Shown here: in pieces, positions 1 to 10,125 of the stretch
How the letters are laid out: every line of letters begins with the position of its first letter
Numbering within the stretch: position 1 is the first letter of the stretch
Origin: Candidatus Mediterraneibacter surreyensis
GTDB taxonomy: Bacteria > Bacillota > Clostridia > Lachnospirales > Lachnospiraceae
Length of the DNA: 64,000 nucleotides
Assembly: GCA_019118885.1 (NCBI GenBank)
Contig: DWYB01000036.1
Span: 44,578-108,577 of the forward strand
Reading direction: 5' to 3'
Made by a program: the position numbers and the translations under genes
Notes under the pieces: generated by a model
What the model saw: the letters and a program-made list of their open reading frames with translations, nothing else
Told to the model about the DNA's origin: nothing
Database searches by the model: none

Positions 1-71
1 TCATATATTGAGATTAACTCTCAGATATGATATCCTTTTTATATGTGATAACAGACAGGAGGATGAAAATA

Positions 72-830
72 ATGATAAAATTTATGTTGCACGGATGCAA
101 TGGTAAAATGGGAAGAATGATCACTGAGATCGTAAAAGGAGAGGAGAATGCCGCAATCGCTGCCGGCGTGGATTCTTATACCGGCGTACCCAATGACTAT
201 CCGGTATTTGACTCTGTTGAAAAATGTGATGTGGATGTGGATGTTGTTATTGATTTTTCGACGGCAAAAGCCATAGATGCTCTTCTTGATTACTGCGTAG
301 AAAAAAAACTTCCGGTCGTTCTCTGTACGACAGGACTTTCGGAGGAACAGCTCGAGAGGGTTGCCGAGGCTTCAAAAAAGATTGCAATCCTCAAATCAGC
401 TAATATGTCGCTGGGGATCAATCTCCTCTTAAAGCTTTTAAAAGATGCGGCGAAAGTGCTTGCCCCAGCAGGATATGATATAGAGATCGTGGAGCGCCAC
501 CACAACCAGAAGCTGGACGCGCCCAGCGGCACCGCACTTGCCCTTGCGGATTCTGTCAATGAGGCGCTGGATAATGAATATCATTATGTATATGACAGAA
601 GTCAGGTACGACAGAAACGAGATAAAAAAGAAATCGGTATCTCAGCTGTCCGCGGAGGAACGATCGTGGGAAATCATGAGGTGATCTTTGCGGGAACAGA
701 TGAGGTCATTGAGTTTACCCATACGGCATACTCCAGAAGTGTGTTCGCAAAAGGCGCCGTAGAGGCGGGAAAATATCTGGCGGGTAAAGAGTCCGGAATG
801 TATGATATGGGAGATGTAGTAGGTCTGTAA
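72..830 (+). CDS. dapB: 4-hydroxy-tetrahydrodipicolinate reductase
   Basis: Reduces 4-hydroxy-tetrahydrodipicolinate with NAD(P)H in the lysine/diaminopimelate pathway; cytoplasmic. The 252-aa protein has the N-terminal nucleotide-binding loop HGCNGKMG (residues 7-14) and the family signature [15 protein letters not shown] (141-155), which holds the catalytic His pair and Lys. Length is normal for DapB. An AGGAGG at 57-62 lies 9 bases before the ATG at 72; an in-frame ATG at 63 directly abuts that site, so 72 is the likely start. Only 25 bases separate it from fbp, suggesting co-transcription. The 71 bases before it carry no gene and probably follow an upstream gene outside the window (often dapA in this family, an inference). 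Confidence 0.96.
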   Translation: MIKFMLHGCNGKMGRMITEIVKGEENAAIAAGVDSYTGVPNDYPVFDSVEKCDVDVDVVIDFSTAKAIDALLDYCVEKKLPVVLCTTGLSEEQLERVAEASKKIAILKSANMSLGINLLLKLLKDAAKVLAPAGYDIEIVERHHNQKLDAPSGTALALADSVNEALDNEYHYVYDRSQVRQKRDKKEIGISAVRGGTIVGNHEVIFAGTDEVIEFTHTAYSRSVFAKGAVEAGKYLAGKESGMYDMGDVVGL

Positions 831-855
831 TCAGAGAACATTTTGGGAGGATAAA

Positions 856-2808
856 ATGAAAGATCTTGGAACAAGATATCTGGAACGTTTGTCAGACCTG
901 TATCCGACGATCGCGGCAGCAGCCACTGAGATCATCAATCTTCAGGCAATACTGAATCTGCCAAAGGGAACCGAACATTTTCTGACGGATGTACACGGGG
1001 AATATGAAGCTTTCTCCCATGTGTTGAAAAACGGTTCGGGTTCCGTAAGGCGCAAGATTGACGATGTGTTCGGAAATACGATGAGCATGAGAGATAAAAG
1101 GTCTCTAGCAACATTGATCTATTACCCGAAGCAGAAGATGGACATGGTTAAAAAGACCGAGACTAACATGGAAGACTGGTACCGTGTGCATCTTTATCTT
1201 CTGATTGAAGTGAGCAAACGGGCTGCAAGCAAGTATACCCGGTCAAAAGTACGGAAAGCTCTTCCAAAAGATTTTGCATATGTAATTGAAGAGCTGATCA
1301 CTGAAAAAGCGGAAGTAAGCGATAAGGAATCTTACTACAATGCGATCATTTCCACGATTATAAGGATCGGGAGGGCGGAGGAATTTATTGCTGCTATTTC
1401 CGAACTGATCCAAAGGCTTGTGGTTGATCATCTTCATATTGTGGGAGATATCTATGACAGGGGACCAGGTCCTCATATCATCATGGATAAGCTTATGACG
1501 TATCACTCGCTGGACGTTCAGTGGGGAAATCATGATGTCCTTTGGATGGGAGCAGCGGCCGGGCAGCGCGGCTGTATCGCGAATGTGATACGTATCTGTG
1601 CACGATACGGCAATCTGGATATTCTGGAGGAGGGATATGGCATTAATTTACTCCCTCTCGCAACATTCGCGTTGAAAGTGTATAAGGATGATCCGTGTGC
1701 CTGTTTTAAATTGAAAGTGCCGGAACGAACAGATACTGACGAGATGCAGATGAATCTCAGAATCCACAAAGCCATCTCTATCATACAATTTAAGGTGGAG
1801 GGGCAGATTATAGAAAGACAGAAGTCGTTTCATCTTGAGGATCGCGCGCTGCTCCACCGGATTGATTATGAGAAGGGAACGATAGAGCTGGACGGCAAAG
1901 AGTACCGGCTTCTGGATACAAATTTCCCAACGATAGATCCGAAAGATCCGTATGCGCTGACGGAAGAGGAGGAGGAAATCATGGACCGCCTCGAAAAGGC
2001 TTTTATCAACTGTGAGAAGCTTCAGAGTCATATGCGTTTTTTGCTGGCTAAGGGTGGCCTTTACAAGGTGTACAACGACAATCTGCTGTATCACGGCTGT
2101 GTCCCTCTTGCGGAGGATGGAAGCCTGAAAGAAACGGAAGTATACGGTAAGAAGTATCGGGGAAAGGAATTGTATGATGCGCTGGACGCCTACGTGAGAA
2201 AAGGATTTTTTGCATTAGACGAAAAGGAGAAGAAGGATGGGCAGGATATTATGTGGTATATCTGGCTTCATCCGGATTCCCCGCTTTTCGGGAAAAATAA
2301 GATGGCTACGTTTGAACGCTACTTTCTTGCTGAAAAAGAGACACATGTAGAGAAGAAAAATCCCTATTATTCTTACATAGAAAATGAAAAAGTGATCGAT
2401 AATATCATGAGGGAATTCGGTCTTGATCCGGCGGAAGGACACATTGTAAACGGTCATGTGCCGGTAAAGAGAAAAGACGGCGAGAGTCCGATCAAATGCG
2501 GCGGAAAAGTCATGGTCATTGACGGAGGTTTCTCAAGGGCATATCAAAAGCAGACCGGAATTGCCGGATATACGCTTATTTTCAATTCATACGGATTGCT
2601 TCTTGTGGCTCACGAACCGTTTGAATCAACGGAAGCGGCCATCGTAAAAGAAAATGATATCCATTCGGAGATCACGGTTGTTCAGCGGGTACATGACCGC
2701 CTGCTCGTGGGCGATACTGATATCGGCAGAGATCTCAAAGGTCAGGTGAAAGATCTGGAGCGTTTGCTTTCAGCATACAGAAACGGTGAAATCATAGAAA
2801 AACTATAG
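856..2808 (+). CDS. fbp: Fructose-1,6-bisphosphatase, class III (Firmicutes type)
   Basis: Hydrolyses fructose 1,6-bisphosphate to fructose 6-phosphate for gluconeogenesis. At 650 aa it matches the long Firmicutes class III enzyme, a metallophosphatase unrelated in sequence to the 330-aa E. coli type. Visible metal-binding signatures are [11 protein letters not shown] near the N-terminus, [14 protein letters not shown] around residue 200, [14 protein letters not shown] around 225, and NGHVPVK near 535. The ATG has a GGGAGG site 6 bases upstream. It sits 25 bases after dapB and 19 bases before an RpoD-like sigma gene, so the three genes probably share a transcript although their functions are not obviously linked. 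Confidence 0.96.
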   Translation: MKDLGTRYLERLSDLYPTIAAAATEIINLQAILNLPKGTEHFLTDVHGEYEAFSHVLKNGSGSVRRKIDDVFGNTMSMRDKRSLATLIYYPKQKMDMVKKTETNMEDWYRVHLYLLIEVSKRAASKYTRSKVRKALPKDFAYVIEELITEKAEVSDKESYYNAIISTIIRIGRAEEFIAAISELIQRLVVDHLHIVGDIYDRGPGPHIIMDKLMTYHSLDVQWGNHDVLWMGAAAGQRGCIANVIRICARYGNLDILEEGYGINLLPLATFALKVYKDDPCACFKLKVPERTDTDEMQMNLRIHKAISIIQFKVEGQIIERQKSFHLEDRALLHRIDYEKGTIELDGKEYRLLDTNFPTIDPKDPYALTEEEEEIMDRLEKAFINCEKLQSHMRFLLAKGGLYKVYNDNLLYHGCVPLAEDGSLKETEVYGKKYRGKELYDALDAYVRKGFFALDEKEKKDGQDIMWYIWLHPDSPLFGKNKMATFERYFLAEKETHVEKKNPYYSYIENEKVIDNIMREFGLDPAEGHIVNGHVPVKRKDGESPIKCGGKVMVIDGGFSRAYQKQTGIAGYTLIFNSYGLLLVAHEPFESTEAAIVKENDIHSEITVVQRVHDRLLVGDTDIGRDLKGQVKDLERLLSAYRNGEIIEKL

Positions 2809-2827
2809 CAGAAAAGGAACGGCAGTT

Positions 2828-3661
2828 ATGGAAAAAGAGCAGATAAGACCAGTGGAGGAAACATCTGAGCCACTTCAGATTTATTTAAACGAGATCGGAC
2901 AAATCCCGCTTTTAAGCGAGGAGGAGGAGCGCAGTCTGGGCGAGAAGAGCGCCCGGGGCGATGAGGAGGCGAGAAGAAAGCTTTCCGAAAGCAATCTGAG
3001 ACTGGTCGTTTCTCTGGCGAAGCGCTATACAGGGAGGGGGGTCCCGTTGATGGACCTGATCCAGGAAGGAAATATGGGATTGATGCGTGCGGCACAGAAA
3101 TATGATTATACGAAAGAAAATCGGTTTTCTACTTATGCGTCATGGTGGATCAAAGAAGCCATGCAGCGTGCGATTGATCAGCAGTCCAGGGAGATCCGGG
3201 TCCCGGTACATGTAGCCGAGAATATGAAACGGGTACAGAAGACAGGAAGGGAGCTCCAGCAGTCGCTGGGCCGGGACGTCACTCCGAAGGAGATAGCGGA
3301 GAAACTGGGGGATAAGACGGAGGAAGAAGTAAAAAATATTCTCAATTATCTTCAGAGTCCGGTGTCTCTGGAGACGCCGGTCGGAGACGATGGGGAGAAC
3401 AGCCTGGGAGATATGGTGGAAGACCGGACGGAGCCGACTCCTGAGGAGGCAATGAATGCTCTGGTGCAGCAGGAGGAGGTAAAAGAACTTCTGGAAACAT
3501 TAAGCGACAGGGAACGTCAGGTGATACGTCTGAGGTACGGACTTGACGATGAAAAGCCGCATACGCTGGAGGAAATCGGCGAGATCCTGGGCGTCACCAG
3601 AGAACGTGTGCGCCAGATCGAGGCGCGGGCATTGGAAAAACTTCGTAAAAGTGCAAAATAG
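2828..3661 (+). CDS. Short RpoD-like sigma-70 factor (group 2-like)
   Basis: RNA polymerase sigma subunit that would direct promoter recognition. The 277-aa protein begins with region 1.2 ([15 protein letters not shown]), has an intact core region 2 ([25 protein letters not shown]), a region 3 and a region 4.2 helix-turn-helix ([20 protein letters not shown]). It lacks region 1.1 and the long spacer of a housekeeping RpoD (about 370 aa in these bacteria), and no dnaG lies upstream as is usual for rpoD. It is therefore more likely a second, primary-like (group 2) sigma than the housekeeping factor. It is 19 bases downstream of fbp. Whether another rpoD exists elsewhere cannot be judged from this window. 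Confidence 0.88.
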   Translation: MEKEQIRPVEETSEPLQIYLNEIGQIPLLSEEEERSLGEKSARGDEEARRKLSESNLRLVVSLAKRYTGRGVPLMDLIQEGNMGLMRAAQKYDYTKENRFSTYASWWIKEAMQRAIDQQSREIRVPVHVAENMKRVQKTGRELQQSLGRDVTPKEIAEKLGDKTEEEVKNILNYLQSPVSLETPVGDDGENSLGDMVEDRTEPTPEEAMNALVQQEEVKELLETLSDRERQVIRLRYGLDDEKPHTLEEIGEILGVTRERVRQIEARALEKLRKSAK

Positions 3662-3739
3662 CAGCCCTTTATGTATAAATATTGAAAATGTGCAGATAGT
3701 AAAAGTACAACAATATTTATGGAAAGGGAGATTGCTTTT

Positions 3740-4093
3740 ATGAAAAGAATGAAGAAATTGCTGCTGATTTTGACATGTGCTTTTGTACTTCTTGGAACAA
3801 CAGCCTGCGGCAGCCGGGATAATGCAGACAACGGAGCCGATCAGTCCACAACGGATACGGAAAGAAATGATAATAACGGTGCGGATGACAGCGTTGATGA
3901 TACTGCTGACGACAGAACAATGAATGATGCAACGGAAGGGGACGGTATTCTGGACGATGCAGTGCATGATGTGACCGATGGCGTAGATGACGTGACCGAC
4001 GATGTGACAGATGGGATCGATAAGGCCGCGGATGATCTGACAGATGATAACGGTGCTCGGAATGATGCCGGAAACGATGCGGATAACCGGTGA
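3740..4093 (+). CDS. Small acidic, low-complexity lipoprotein
   Basis: Function unknown. The 117-aa product has a basic start (MKRMKK), a hydrophobic segment and a lipobox-like GTTAC giving Cys23, so it is probably a lipid-anchored surface protein. Everything after the Cys is Asp/Thr/Asn/Gly-rich, with repeats of a D-D-V-T-D-G unit toward the C-terminus; no fold is recognisable. An in-frame ATG exists at 3719, but the one at 3740 follows an AAAGGGAG site and starts a normal signal peptide. It lies 78 bases after the sigma gene and could be independently transcribed. The extreme composition means database matches could be misleading. Confidence 0.72.
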   Translation: MKRMKKLLLILTCAFVLLGTTACGSRDNADNGADQSTTDTERNDNNGADDSVDDTADDRTMNDATEGDGILDDAVHDVTDGVDDVTDDVTDGIDKAADDLTDDNGARNDAGNDADNR

Positions 4094-4124
4094 TCTGTTA
4101 CAGTGAATAATTAGAAGAAAAGCA

Positions 4125-4163
4125 GAACTGTCGCAGGAGGATTCTGTCTTCCTGCGGCAGTTC
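4125..4163 (+). terminator. Long hairpin after the lipoprotein gene
   Basis: A 14-bp stem (GAACTGTCGCAGGA paired with TCCTGCGGCAGTTC, one G-U pair) closes an 11-base loop. No T-run follows on the plus strand; on the minus strand the stem is followed by a T/C-rich run. It may end the lipoprotein transcript or only protect its 3' end. Confidence 0.45.
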
Positions 4164-4209
4164 AATGTAATGTAAAGATACAGAGGTAAGAGATGGAAGT
4201 AGGTAAAAG

Positions 4210-4980
4210 ATGAGATTCAGACCATGTATTGACATACATAATGGAAAAGTAAAACAGATTGTGGGAGGCAGCCTGCGGGATAAAGATGATCAGGCCAGAA
4301 CTAATTTCGCTTCAGAACTTGATGCTTCATTTTATGCGGAACTTTACAAGAGTGACGGGCTTCGAGGCGGTCATATCATATTGTTGAATCCAGTTGGCTC
4401 CCGTTATTATGAGGATACAAAACGGCAGGCCATGGAGGCGCTTGCCGCATATCCGGGAGGCATGCAGATCGGAGGGGGAATTACCGCGGAAAACGCCGCG
4501 CATTTTCTGGATGCAGGGGCAAGTCATGTGATTGTCACATCTTATGTGTTTCAGGAGGGAGCCTTTCGCAGGGAGAACTTGGAACGGTTGATTTCCGCTG
4601 TGGGAAAGGAGCACATTGTCCTGGATTTAAGCTGCAGGAAACGCGAGGACGGCTATTATGTGGTGACAGACCGATGGCAGAAATTTACGGCTATGCGTCT
4701 GACGAAAGAAGTGCTGGCAGAGCTGGCGGATGGCTGTGATGAGTTCCTGATCCACGGCGTGGACGTGGAAGGAAAGCGCTCCGGGATGGAGGAAGAGCTT
4801 GTCCGCATGCTGGGAGAGTGGCACGGAATTCCGGTCACATATGCCGGCGGCATCAGTTCCATGCAGGATCTGGAGCACTTTGCGGCAGTAGGCGGTGGAA
4901 ACGTTGACTTCACTGTTGGGAGCGCTCTGGATCTGTTCGGAGGAGATCTGCCGTATGATGAAGTGAAAAGATATAGTTGA
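4210..4980 (+). CDS. hisA: ProFAR isomerase (HisA), eukaryotic HIS6-type
   Basis: Predicted 1-(5-phosphoribosyl)-5-[(5-phosphoribosylamino)methylideneamino]imidazole-4-carboxamide isomerase, the fourth step of histidine synthesis. The 256-aa TIM-barrel protein matches the yeast HIS6/plant form rather than ordinary bacterial HisA: N-terminus CIDIHNGKVKQIVGGSL, then IVTSYVFQEG, VLDLSCRKREDGYYVV, DEFLIHGVDVEG and VDFTVGSALDLFGG, each characteristic of the eukaryotic subfamily. Both phosphate-binding regions appear intact. It is not in a his operon; flanking genes are a lipoprotein and secA. Start ATG at 4210 has only a weak upstream site. A histidinol-phosphatase (62867) is also found alone in this window, so his genes seem dispersed. 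Confidence 0.9.
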   Translation: MRFRPCIDIHNGKVKQIVGGSLRDKDDQARTNFASELDASFYAELYKSDGLRGGHIILLNPVGSRYYEDTKRQAMEALAAYPGGMQIGGGITAENAAHFLDAGASHVIVTSYVFQEGAFRRENLERLISAVGKEHIVLDLSCRKREDGYYVVTDRWQKFTAMRLTKEVLAELADGCDEFLIHGVDVEGKRSGMEEELVRMLGEWHGIPVTYAGGISSMQDLEHFAAVGGGNVDFTVGSALDLFGGDLPYDEVKRYS

Positions 4981-4982
4981 TG

Positions 4983-5011
4983 TTGAATTAGCCTTCCGTT
5001 AGTGTTAAAAT
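4983..5011 (+). promoter_or_regulatory. Predicted SigA promoter for secA
   Basis: TTGAAT (4983-4988), 17-bp spacer, TAAAAT (5006-5011). Immediately follows the hisA stop and lies about 70 bases before secA. A weak hairpin (5025-5047) sits in the leader. Confidence 0.6.
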
Positions 5012-5078
5012 GGAAAACGTAAGTGCATCGGGGCAGTGCGCCGGTGCAAGATTATTTATAAGGAGTTAATTGGGTAAT

Positions 5079-7658
5079 ATGGGTATTATAGAGAAGATTT
5101 TCGGCACCCACAGTGAGAACGAACTGAAGCGGATCTACCCGATCGTCGACAGGATTGAGGCGATGGAACCGGAGATGAAAGCACTCTCTGACGAAGAACT
5201 GAAAGGAAAGACCAGAGAGTTCAAAGAGCGCTTAAGCGAGGGCGAGTCTTTGGATGATCTTCTTCCGGAAGCATATGCAGTCGTACGGGAAGCGGCATTC
5301 AGAGTCCTCGGAATGCGCCATTACAGAGTTCAGCTCATCGGTGGTATCATCCTGCATCAGGGCCGTATTGCCGAGATGAAGACTGGTGAAGGTAAGACAC
5401 TTGTATCTACACTTCCGGCATATCTGAATGCGTTGGAAGGAAAAGGCGTCAACATCGTTACTGTCAATGACTATCTGGCAAAACGTGACGCCGAGTGGAT
5501 GGGAAAAGTTCATGAATTCCTTGGCCTGACGGTAGGCGTTGTGCTAAATGGCATGGATAATAAAGAGCGCCGCGAGGCTTATGGCTGTGACATTACGTAT
5601 GTGACCAATAATGAGCTCGGATTTGATTACCTGCGCGATAATATGGTTATTTACAAGGAACAGCTCGTGCAGAGAGGGCTGCATTTTGCGATTATTGATG
5701 AGGTGGACTCCGTTCTGATCGACGAGGCAAGAACACCGCTTATCATTTCCGGACAGAGCGGGAAATCTACAAAGCTGTATGAAGCATGCGATATCCTGGC
5801 CCGTCAGCTTGAGCGGGGAGAAGCAAGCGGAGAATTCTCCAAGATGAACGCGATTATGGGAGAGGAGATCGAGGAGACCGGAGACTTTATCGTCAACGAA
5901 AAAGAGAAGACGGTCAACCTGACGGAAGACGGCGTCAGAAAAGTGGAACAGTTCTTCCATATAGAAAATCTGGCTGATCCTGAGAATCTGGAGATCCAGC
6001 ATAATATCATACTTGCGCTGCGCGCACACAATCTGATGTTTAAAGATCAGGATTACGTTGTGACTCCGGAAGGGGAAGTTATGATCGTCGATGAGTTCAC
6101 CGGGCGTATCATGCCGGGACGCCGGTATTCTGACGGCCTCCATCAGGCAATCGAGGCGAAGGAGCATGTGAAGGTCCGCCGGGAGAGCAAGACACTGGCG
6201 ACGATCACATTCCAGAACCTGTTCAATAAATTTGATAAGAAGAGTGGTATGACAGGTACGGCTCTTACGGAGGAAAAGGAATTCCGTGATATTTACGGAA
6301 TGGACGTTATCGAGATTCCGACGAACAAGCCGGTACAGCGTGTGGATCTCGAAGATGCTGTTTACAAGACTAAGAAAGAAAAATATAAGGCTGTTATCGA
6401 TGAAGTAAAGAGAGCTCATGCAAAAGGACAGCCGGTGCTTGTCGGCACGATTACCATCGAGGTGTCCGAGCTTCTGAGCGGTATGTTGAAAAAAGAAGGA
6501 ATCAAGCACAACGTGCTGAATGCGAAATACCATGAGCAGGAGGCTGAGATCGTTGCGGACGCCGGCCTTCACGGCGCGGTGACCATTGCTACCAATATGG
6601 CGGGCCGTGGTACGGATATCAAGCTGGACGATGAGGCAAGGGCAGCAGGAGGATTGAAGATCATAGGTACGGAGCGTCATGAGTCAAGGCGTATCGATAA
6701 TCAGCTCCGCGGACGAAGCGGACGTCAGGGCGATCCTGGAGAATCCCGCTTCTACATCTCTCTGGAGGATGATCTGCTGCGTCTGTTCGGATCTGAACGA
6801 CTGATGAGCGTATTTAATGCGCTTGGCGTACAGGAAGGTGAACAGATTGAACATAAGATGCTTTCAAATGCCATTGAATCTGCTCAGAAGAAACTGGAGA
6901 TCAACAACTTTGGTATCCGTAAGAATCTGCTTGAGTATGACCAGGTTATGAATGAGCAGAGAGAGATCATCTACGGCGAGAGACGCCGGGTGCTCGACGG
7001 CGAGAGTATGAGAGATACGATCTACAATATGATCACAGAGTACGTGGAAAATATCACAGACCGTTTTGCATCTCCGGAGGCAGACTCGGAAGACTGGGAT
7101 ATCAAAGGTCTTGATGTCAATTTGCACAATGTGATCCCGCAGCTGGAGCTGCCGACAGAGAAAGAGTGCCAGGATATGCGCCAGAAAGAGCTCAAACATC
7201 TGTTAAAAGAACGTGCGGTCAAGGCGTATGAGGCGAAAGAGGCTGAGTTCCCGGAGGCAGAACAGATCCGTGAGATCGAGCGTGTCGTTCTTCTGAAAGT
7301 CATTGATGCAAGATGGATGGATCATATTGATGATATGGACCAGCTCCGCCAGGGAATCGGACTTCAGGCATATGGCCAGAGAGATCCGCTTGTGGAGTAC
7401 AAGATGACAGGTTACAATATGTTCGGTGAGATGACGAACATGATCGCAGAGACAACGATCCGTACGCTCTTCCACATCCGCGTGGAACAGAAAGTAGAAC
7501 GTGAAGAGGTTGCGAAAGTGACCGGCACGAACAAAGACGACACTTCGGTTCGCGCACCGAAGAAACGTGCGGAGAAGAAGATTTATCCTAACGATCCGTG
7601 TCCGTGTGGAAGCGGAAAGAAATACAAACAGTGCTGCGGCCGTAAAAAAGTCGGCTGA
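5079..7658 (+). CDS. secA: Preprotein translocase ATPase SecA
   Basis: Motor of the Sec export pathway, driving unfolded preproteins through SecYEG. The 859-aa protein carries Walker A MKTGEGKT (residues 100-107), the [15 protein letters not shown] motif of nucleotide-binding domain 1, the preprotein crosslinking region, GTDIKL and [11 protein letters not shown] of domain 2, and a C-terminal zinc finger [13 protein letters not shown] that normally binds SecB/phospholipid. Length is complete. Two starts are possible: TTG at 5070 only 4 bases after AAGGAG, or ATG at 5079, 13 bases after it; I chose ATG because MGIIEKIF matches the usual family N-terminus. prfB follows after 47 bases, the order common in Gram-positive bacteria. 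Confidence 0.97.
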   Translation: MGIIEKIFGTHSENELKRIYPIVDRIEAMEPEMKALSDEELKGKTREFKERLSEGESLDDLLPEAYAVVREAAFRVLGMRHYRVQLIGGIILHQGRIAEMKTGEGKTLVSTLPAYLNALEGKGVNIVTVNDYLAKRDAEWMGKVHEFLGLTVGVVLNGMDNKERREAYGCDITYVTNNELGFDYLRDNMVIYKEQLVQRGLHFAIIDEVDSVLIDEARTPLIISGQSGKSTKLYEACDILARQLERGEASGEFSKMNAIMGEEIEETGDFIVNEKEKTVNLTEDGVRKVEQFFHIENLADPENLEIQHNIILALRAHNLMFKDQDYVVTPEGEVMIVDEFTGRIMPGRRYSDGLHQAIEAKEHVKVRRESKTLATITFQNLFNKFDKKSGMTGTALTEEKEFRDIYGMDVIEIPTNKPVQRVDLEDAVYKTKKEKYKAVIDEVKRAHAKGQPVLVGTITIEVSELLSGMLKKEGIKHNVLNAKYHEQEAEIVADAGLHGAVTIATNMAGRGTDIKLDDEARAAGGLKIIGTERHESRRIDNQLRGRSGRQGDPGESRFYISLEDDLLRLFGSERLMSVFNALGVQEGEQIEHKMLSNAIESAQKKLEINNFGIRKNLLEYDQVMNEQREIIYGERRRVLDGESMRDTIYNMITEYVENITDRFASPEADSEDWDIKGLDVNLHNVIPQLELPTEKECQDMRQKELKHLLKERAVKAYEAKEAEFPEAEQIREIERVVLLKVIDARWMDHIDDMDQLRQGIGLQAYGQRDPLVEYKMTGYNMFGEMTNMIAETTIRTLFHIRVEQKVEREEVAKVTGTNKDDTSVRAPKKRAEKKIYPNDPCPCGSGKKYKQCCGRKKVG

Positions 7659-7705
7659 GGCTGAAAGTAATTTTCAAAATGAAATTTGAGAAAGAGGTGA
7701 ATAAG

Positions 7706-8825
7706 GTGGTTTTATTAGATGAATTAAAGTCAAGACTGACTGCATATGAAGAACCGCTGAAAGATCTGAGGGATTCACTTTGACTTAGCGTCAAAGAAGC
7801 TTAGAATCGAAGAATTACAGAAAAGACTGGAGGAACCCGGTTTCTGGGATGATCCTGAAGTCTCCCAGCAGGTGATGAAAGAACTGAAGAATCTTCAGGA
7901 TTCTGTCAAGCAGATCGAACAGTTATGCTCAGATTATGAGGACATGAAGCTGCTGATCGAGATGAGCGAAGAAGAACCGGATGAGGATACTTCAAAAGAG
8001 ATCGAGGAGGAACTGGAAGCGTTTGAGACGACGTTTGAAGAGCTTCGGATCAGTACGCTTCTGACAGGTCCTTATGACAAAGACAATGCCATCGTGACGC
8101 TCCATGCGGGAGCCGGCGGTACGGAGTCCTGCGACTGGGCGGGCATGCTGTACCGCATGTATACAAGATGGGCGGAAAAAAAGGGTTACGACGTGGAGGA
8201 ATTGGACTATCTGGAGGGAGATGTAGCCGGCATCAAGGGAGTTACCTTTGAAGTAAAAGGCGAGAATGCCTACGGCTATCTGCGCTCTGAGAAAGGCGTG
8301 CATCGTCTGGTGCGCATCTCACCGTTTAACGCGGCCGGGAAGAGGCAGACGTCTTTTGCGTCCTGCGATGTGATCCCGGATATTGAGGAGGATATCGATA
8401 TTGAGATCAATGACGATGATCTGAAGATCGATACTTACCGGTCCAGCGGTGCGGGCGGCCAGCATATTAATAAAACCTCATCTGCTGTGCGTATCACACA
8501 CCTTCCGACCGGAATCGTAGTGCAGTGTCAGAATGAACGTTCCCAGCATATGAATAAAGATAAGGCGATGCAGATGCTCAAATCAAAGCTTTATCTGATG
8601 AAGCAGCAGGAACAGGCCGAGAAAATGTCGGATATCAGGGGCGAGGTCCGGGATATCAATTTCGGAAACCAGATACGTTCCTATGTCATGCAGCCCTATA
8701 CTCTTGTGAAAGATCACAGGACCAACACAGAGGTCAGCAATGTAAACGCCGTGATGGACGGCAATATCGATCCGTTTATCAATGCATACTTAAGTGCTGA
8801 AACGGGACAGCCGGCAGAAGAATAA
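7706..8825 (+). CDS. prfB: Peptide chain release factor 2 (programmed +1 frameshift)
   Basis: Releases peptides at UGA and UAA. The gene is split by an in-frame UGA at 7781: the first segment starts at GTG 7706 (GAGGTGA site 5 bases upstream), encodes 25 residues ending ...DLRDSL, then meets CTT-TGA-C. A +1 shift at CTT (7778-7780) continues with DLASKKLRIEELQKR and gives a full 372-aa protein. Confirming motifs are SPF (stop-codon recognition, in RISPFNAAGKR) and SGAGGQHINKTSSAVR with the catalytic GGQ. A GAGGG stretch (7769-7773) a few bases before the shift can act as the stimulating internal Shine-Dalgarno. This is the known autoregulatory design of RF2, not a sequencing error. Follows secA by 47 bases. 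Confidence 0.95.
7769..7796 (+). promoter_or_regulatory. RF2 frameshift cassette with overlapping inverted repeat
   Basis: Contains the internal GAGGG, the slippery CTT followed by TGA C, and a perfect 7-bp inverted repeat CTTTGAC (7778-7784) / GTCAAAG (7790-7796) with a 5-base loop. The slippery site and stop codon form the left arm of this repeat. Confidence 0.75.
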
Positions 8826-8877
8826 AACCGGTTTAAATGAATTAGCGAATCAAAGAGTACGTAAGAAGGAGAAAACG

Positions 8878-10095
8878 ATGGTAAATATAGCAGTAATGGG
8901 ATACGGCACCGTAGGTTCCGGAGTCGTGGAAGTGATCAATACGAACGGAGACGTGATCAATCAGCGTGCGGCTGATGAGATCAATATCAAATATGTGCTC
9001 GATCTCAGAGATTTTCCCGGAGATCCGATCCAGGAAAAAATTGTTCATGATGTGGATGTGATTATCAATGATCCGGAAATCCGGATCGTAGTTGAGGTGA
9101 TGGGCGGCATTGAGCCTGCATATACATTTGTGAAACGCTGCCTTGAGGCGGGAAAGAGCGTTGTTACGTCCAATAAAGCTCTGGTTGCAAAGCACGGGGC
9201 AGAGCTCCTTTCCATTGCCAGAGATAGAGAACTTAATTTCCTGTTTGAAGCGAGCGTGGGCGGCGGGATCCCGATCATCCGCGCTCTGAACTCCTGTCTG
9301 ACAGCAGATAAGATCGAGGAGATCACGGGTATCCTGAACGGAACGACCAACTATATGCTCAGCAAAATGTTCTATGAGGGAGCTGACTATGACGAAGTTT
9401 TGAAGGAGGCCCAGGACAACGGATATGCGGAGCGTAATCCGGAAGCGGATGTGGAAGGATATGACGCATGCCGCAAGATTGCGATTCTTTCTTCCCTTAT
9501 CTCCGGACAGCAGGTTGACTTTGAGGATATTTATACAGAAGGTATTACAAAAATTACGAAAAAAGATATGCTCTATGCGAAAAAAATGGATATGGCGATC
9601 AAGTTGATTGCATCCAGTAAACGCCATGACGATCATGTGCACGCGATCGTAGCGCCAATGCTTTTGAACAAGGAACACCCGCTGTACAGCGTGGACGATG
9701 TGTTCAATGCCGTATTCGTACATGGAAATATGCTCGGAGACGCTATGTTCTATGGCAGCGGCGCGGGTAAGCTCCCGACGGCCAGTGCAGTTGTAGCCGA
9801 TGTTGTTGACGAGGCAAAGCATCTGCATAGAAATATTATGACAATGTGGAAGAATGAGAAACTGACGCTCCTTCCCATCGAGGATACGGAAAAGCAGTTT
9901 TTTGTTCGGATCAGCGGCAGCGCCGATGAGCGTATGGCCGAGATAGAAAGCATATTCGGATCGGTTCGGAAGGTTACGGTTGATGAACTGGACGATGAGT
10001 TCGGTATCGTGACAGAGGTAATGACGGAAGGTGAATATCGGAAGAAAGCCTCTCAGATCGATGGAATTCTTCATATGATCCGTATTGAAAACTAG
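8878..10095 (+). CDS. hom: Homoserine dehydrogenase
   Basis: Converts aspartate semialdehyde to homoserine with NAD(P)H, feeding threonine and methionine synthesis. The 405-aa protein has the Rossmann loop GYGTVGSG (residues 9-16), the catalytic/substrate region SNKALVAKHG, the family signature GILNGTTNYMLSKM and EADVEGYDACRKIAIL, and an ACT-type regulatory domain in the last 80 residues (FVRISGSADERMAEIE), which suggests feedback control by an amino acid such as threonine. ATG 8878 is preceded by AAGGAG; longer in-frame extensions have no ribosome site. The next gene, 30 bases on, is an ApgM-like protein proposed to be the homoserine kinase. Confidence 0.95.
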   Translation: MVNIAVMGYGTVGSGVVEVINTNGDVINQRAADEINIKYVLDLRDFPGDPIQEKIVHDVDVIINDPEIRIVVEVMGGIEPAYTFVKRCLEAGKSVVTSNKALVAKHGAELLSIARDRELNFLFEASVGGGIPIIRALNSCLTADKIEEITGILNGTTNYMLSKMFYEGADYDEVLKEAQDNGYAERNPEADVEGYDACRKIAILSSLISGQQVDFEDIYTEGITKITKKDMLYAKKMDMAIKLIASSKRHDDHVHAIVAPMLLNKEHPLYSVDDVFNAVFVHGNMLGDAMFYGSGAGKLPTASAVVADVVDEAKHLHRNIMTMWKNEKLTLLPIEDTEKQFFVRISGSADERMAEIESIFGSVRKVTVDELDDEFGIVTEVMTEGEYRKKASQIDGILHMIRIEN

Positions 10096-10125
10096 AGTGC
10101 TGCAGACTGATATCAGGAGGAAAAA

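Noticed and set aside
5544-6680. Minus-strand open frame of 378 codons opposite secA
   Set aside because: secA is complete on the other strand; the antisense frame has no recognisable domain.
7781-7783. prfB stop codon as a disabling mutation
   Set aside because: It is the conserved RF2 frameshift site with intact reading on both sides.
8842-10074. Minus-strand open frame of 410 codons
   Set aside because: Lies wholly opposite hom, His/Cys/Ile-rich with no motif and no ribosome site; an antisense shadow.
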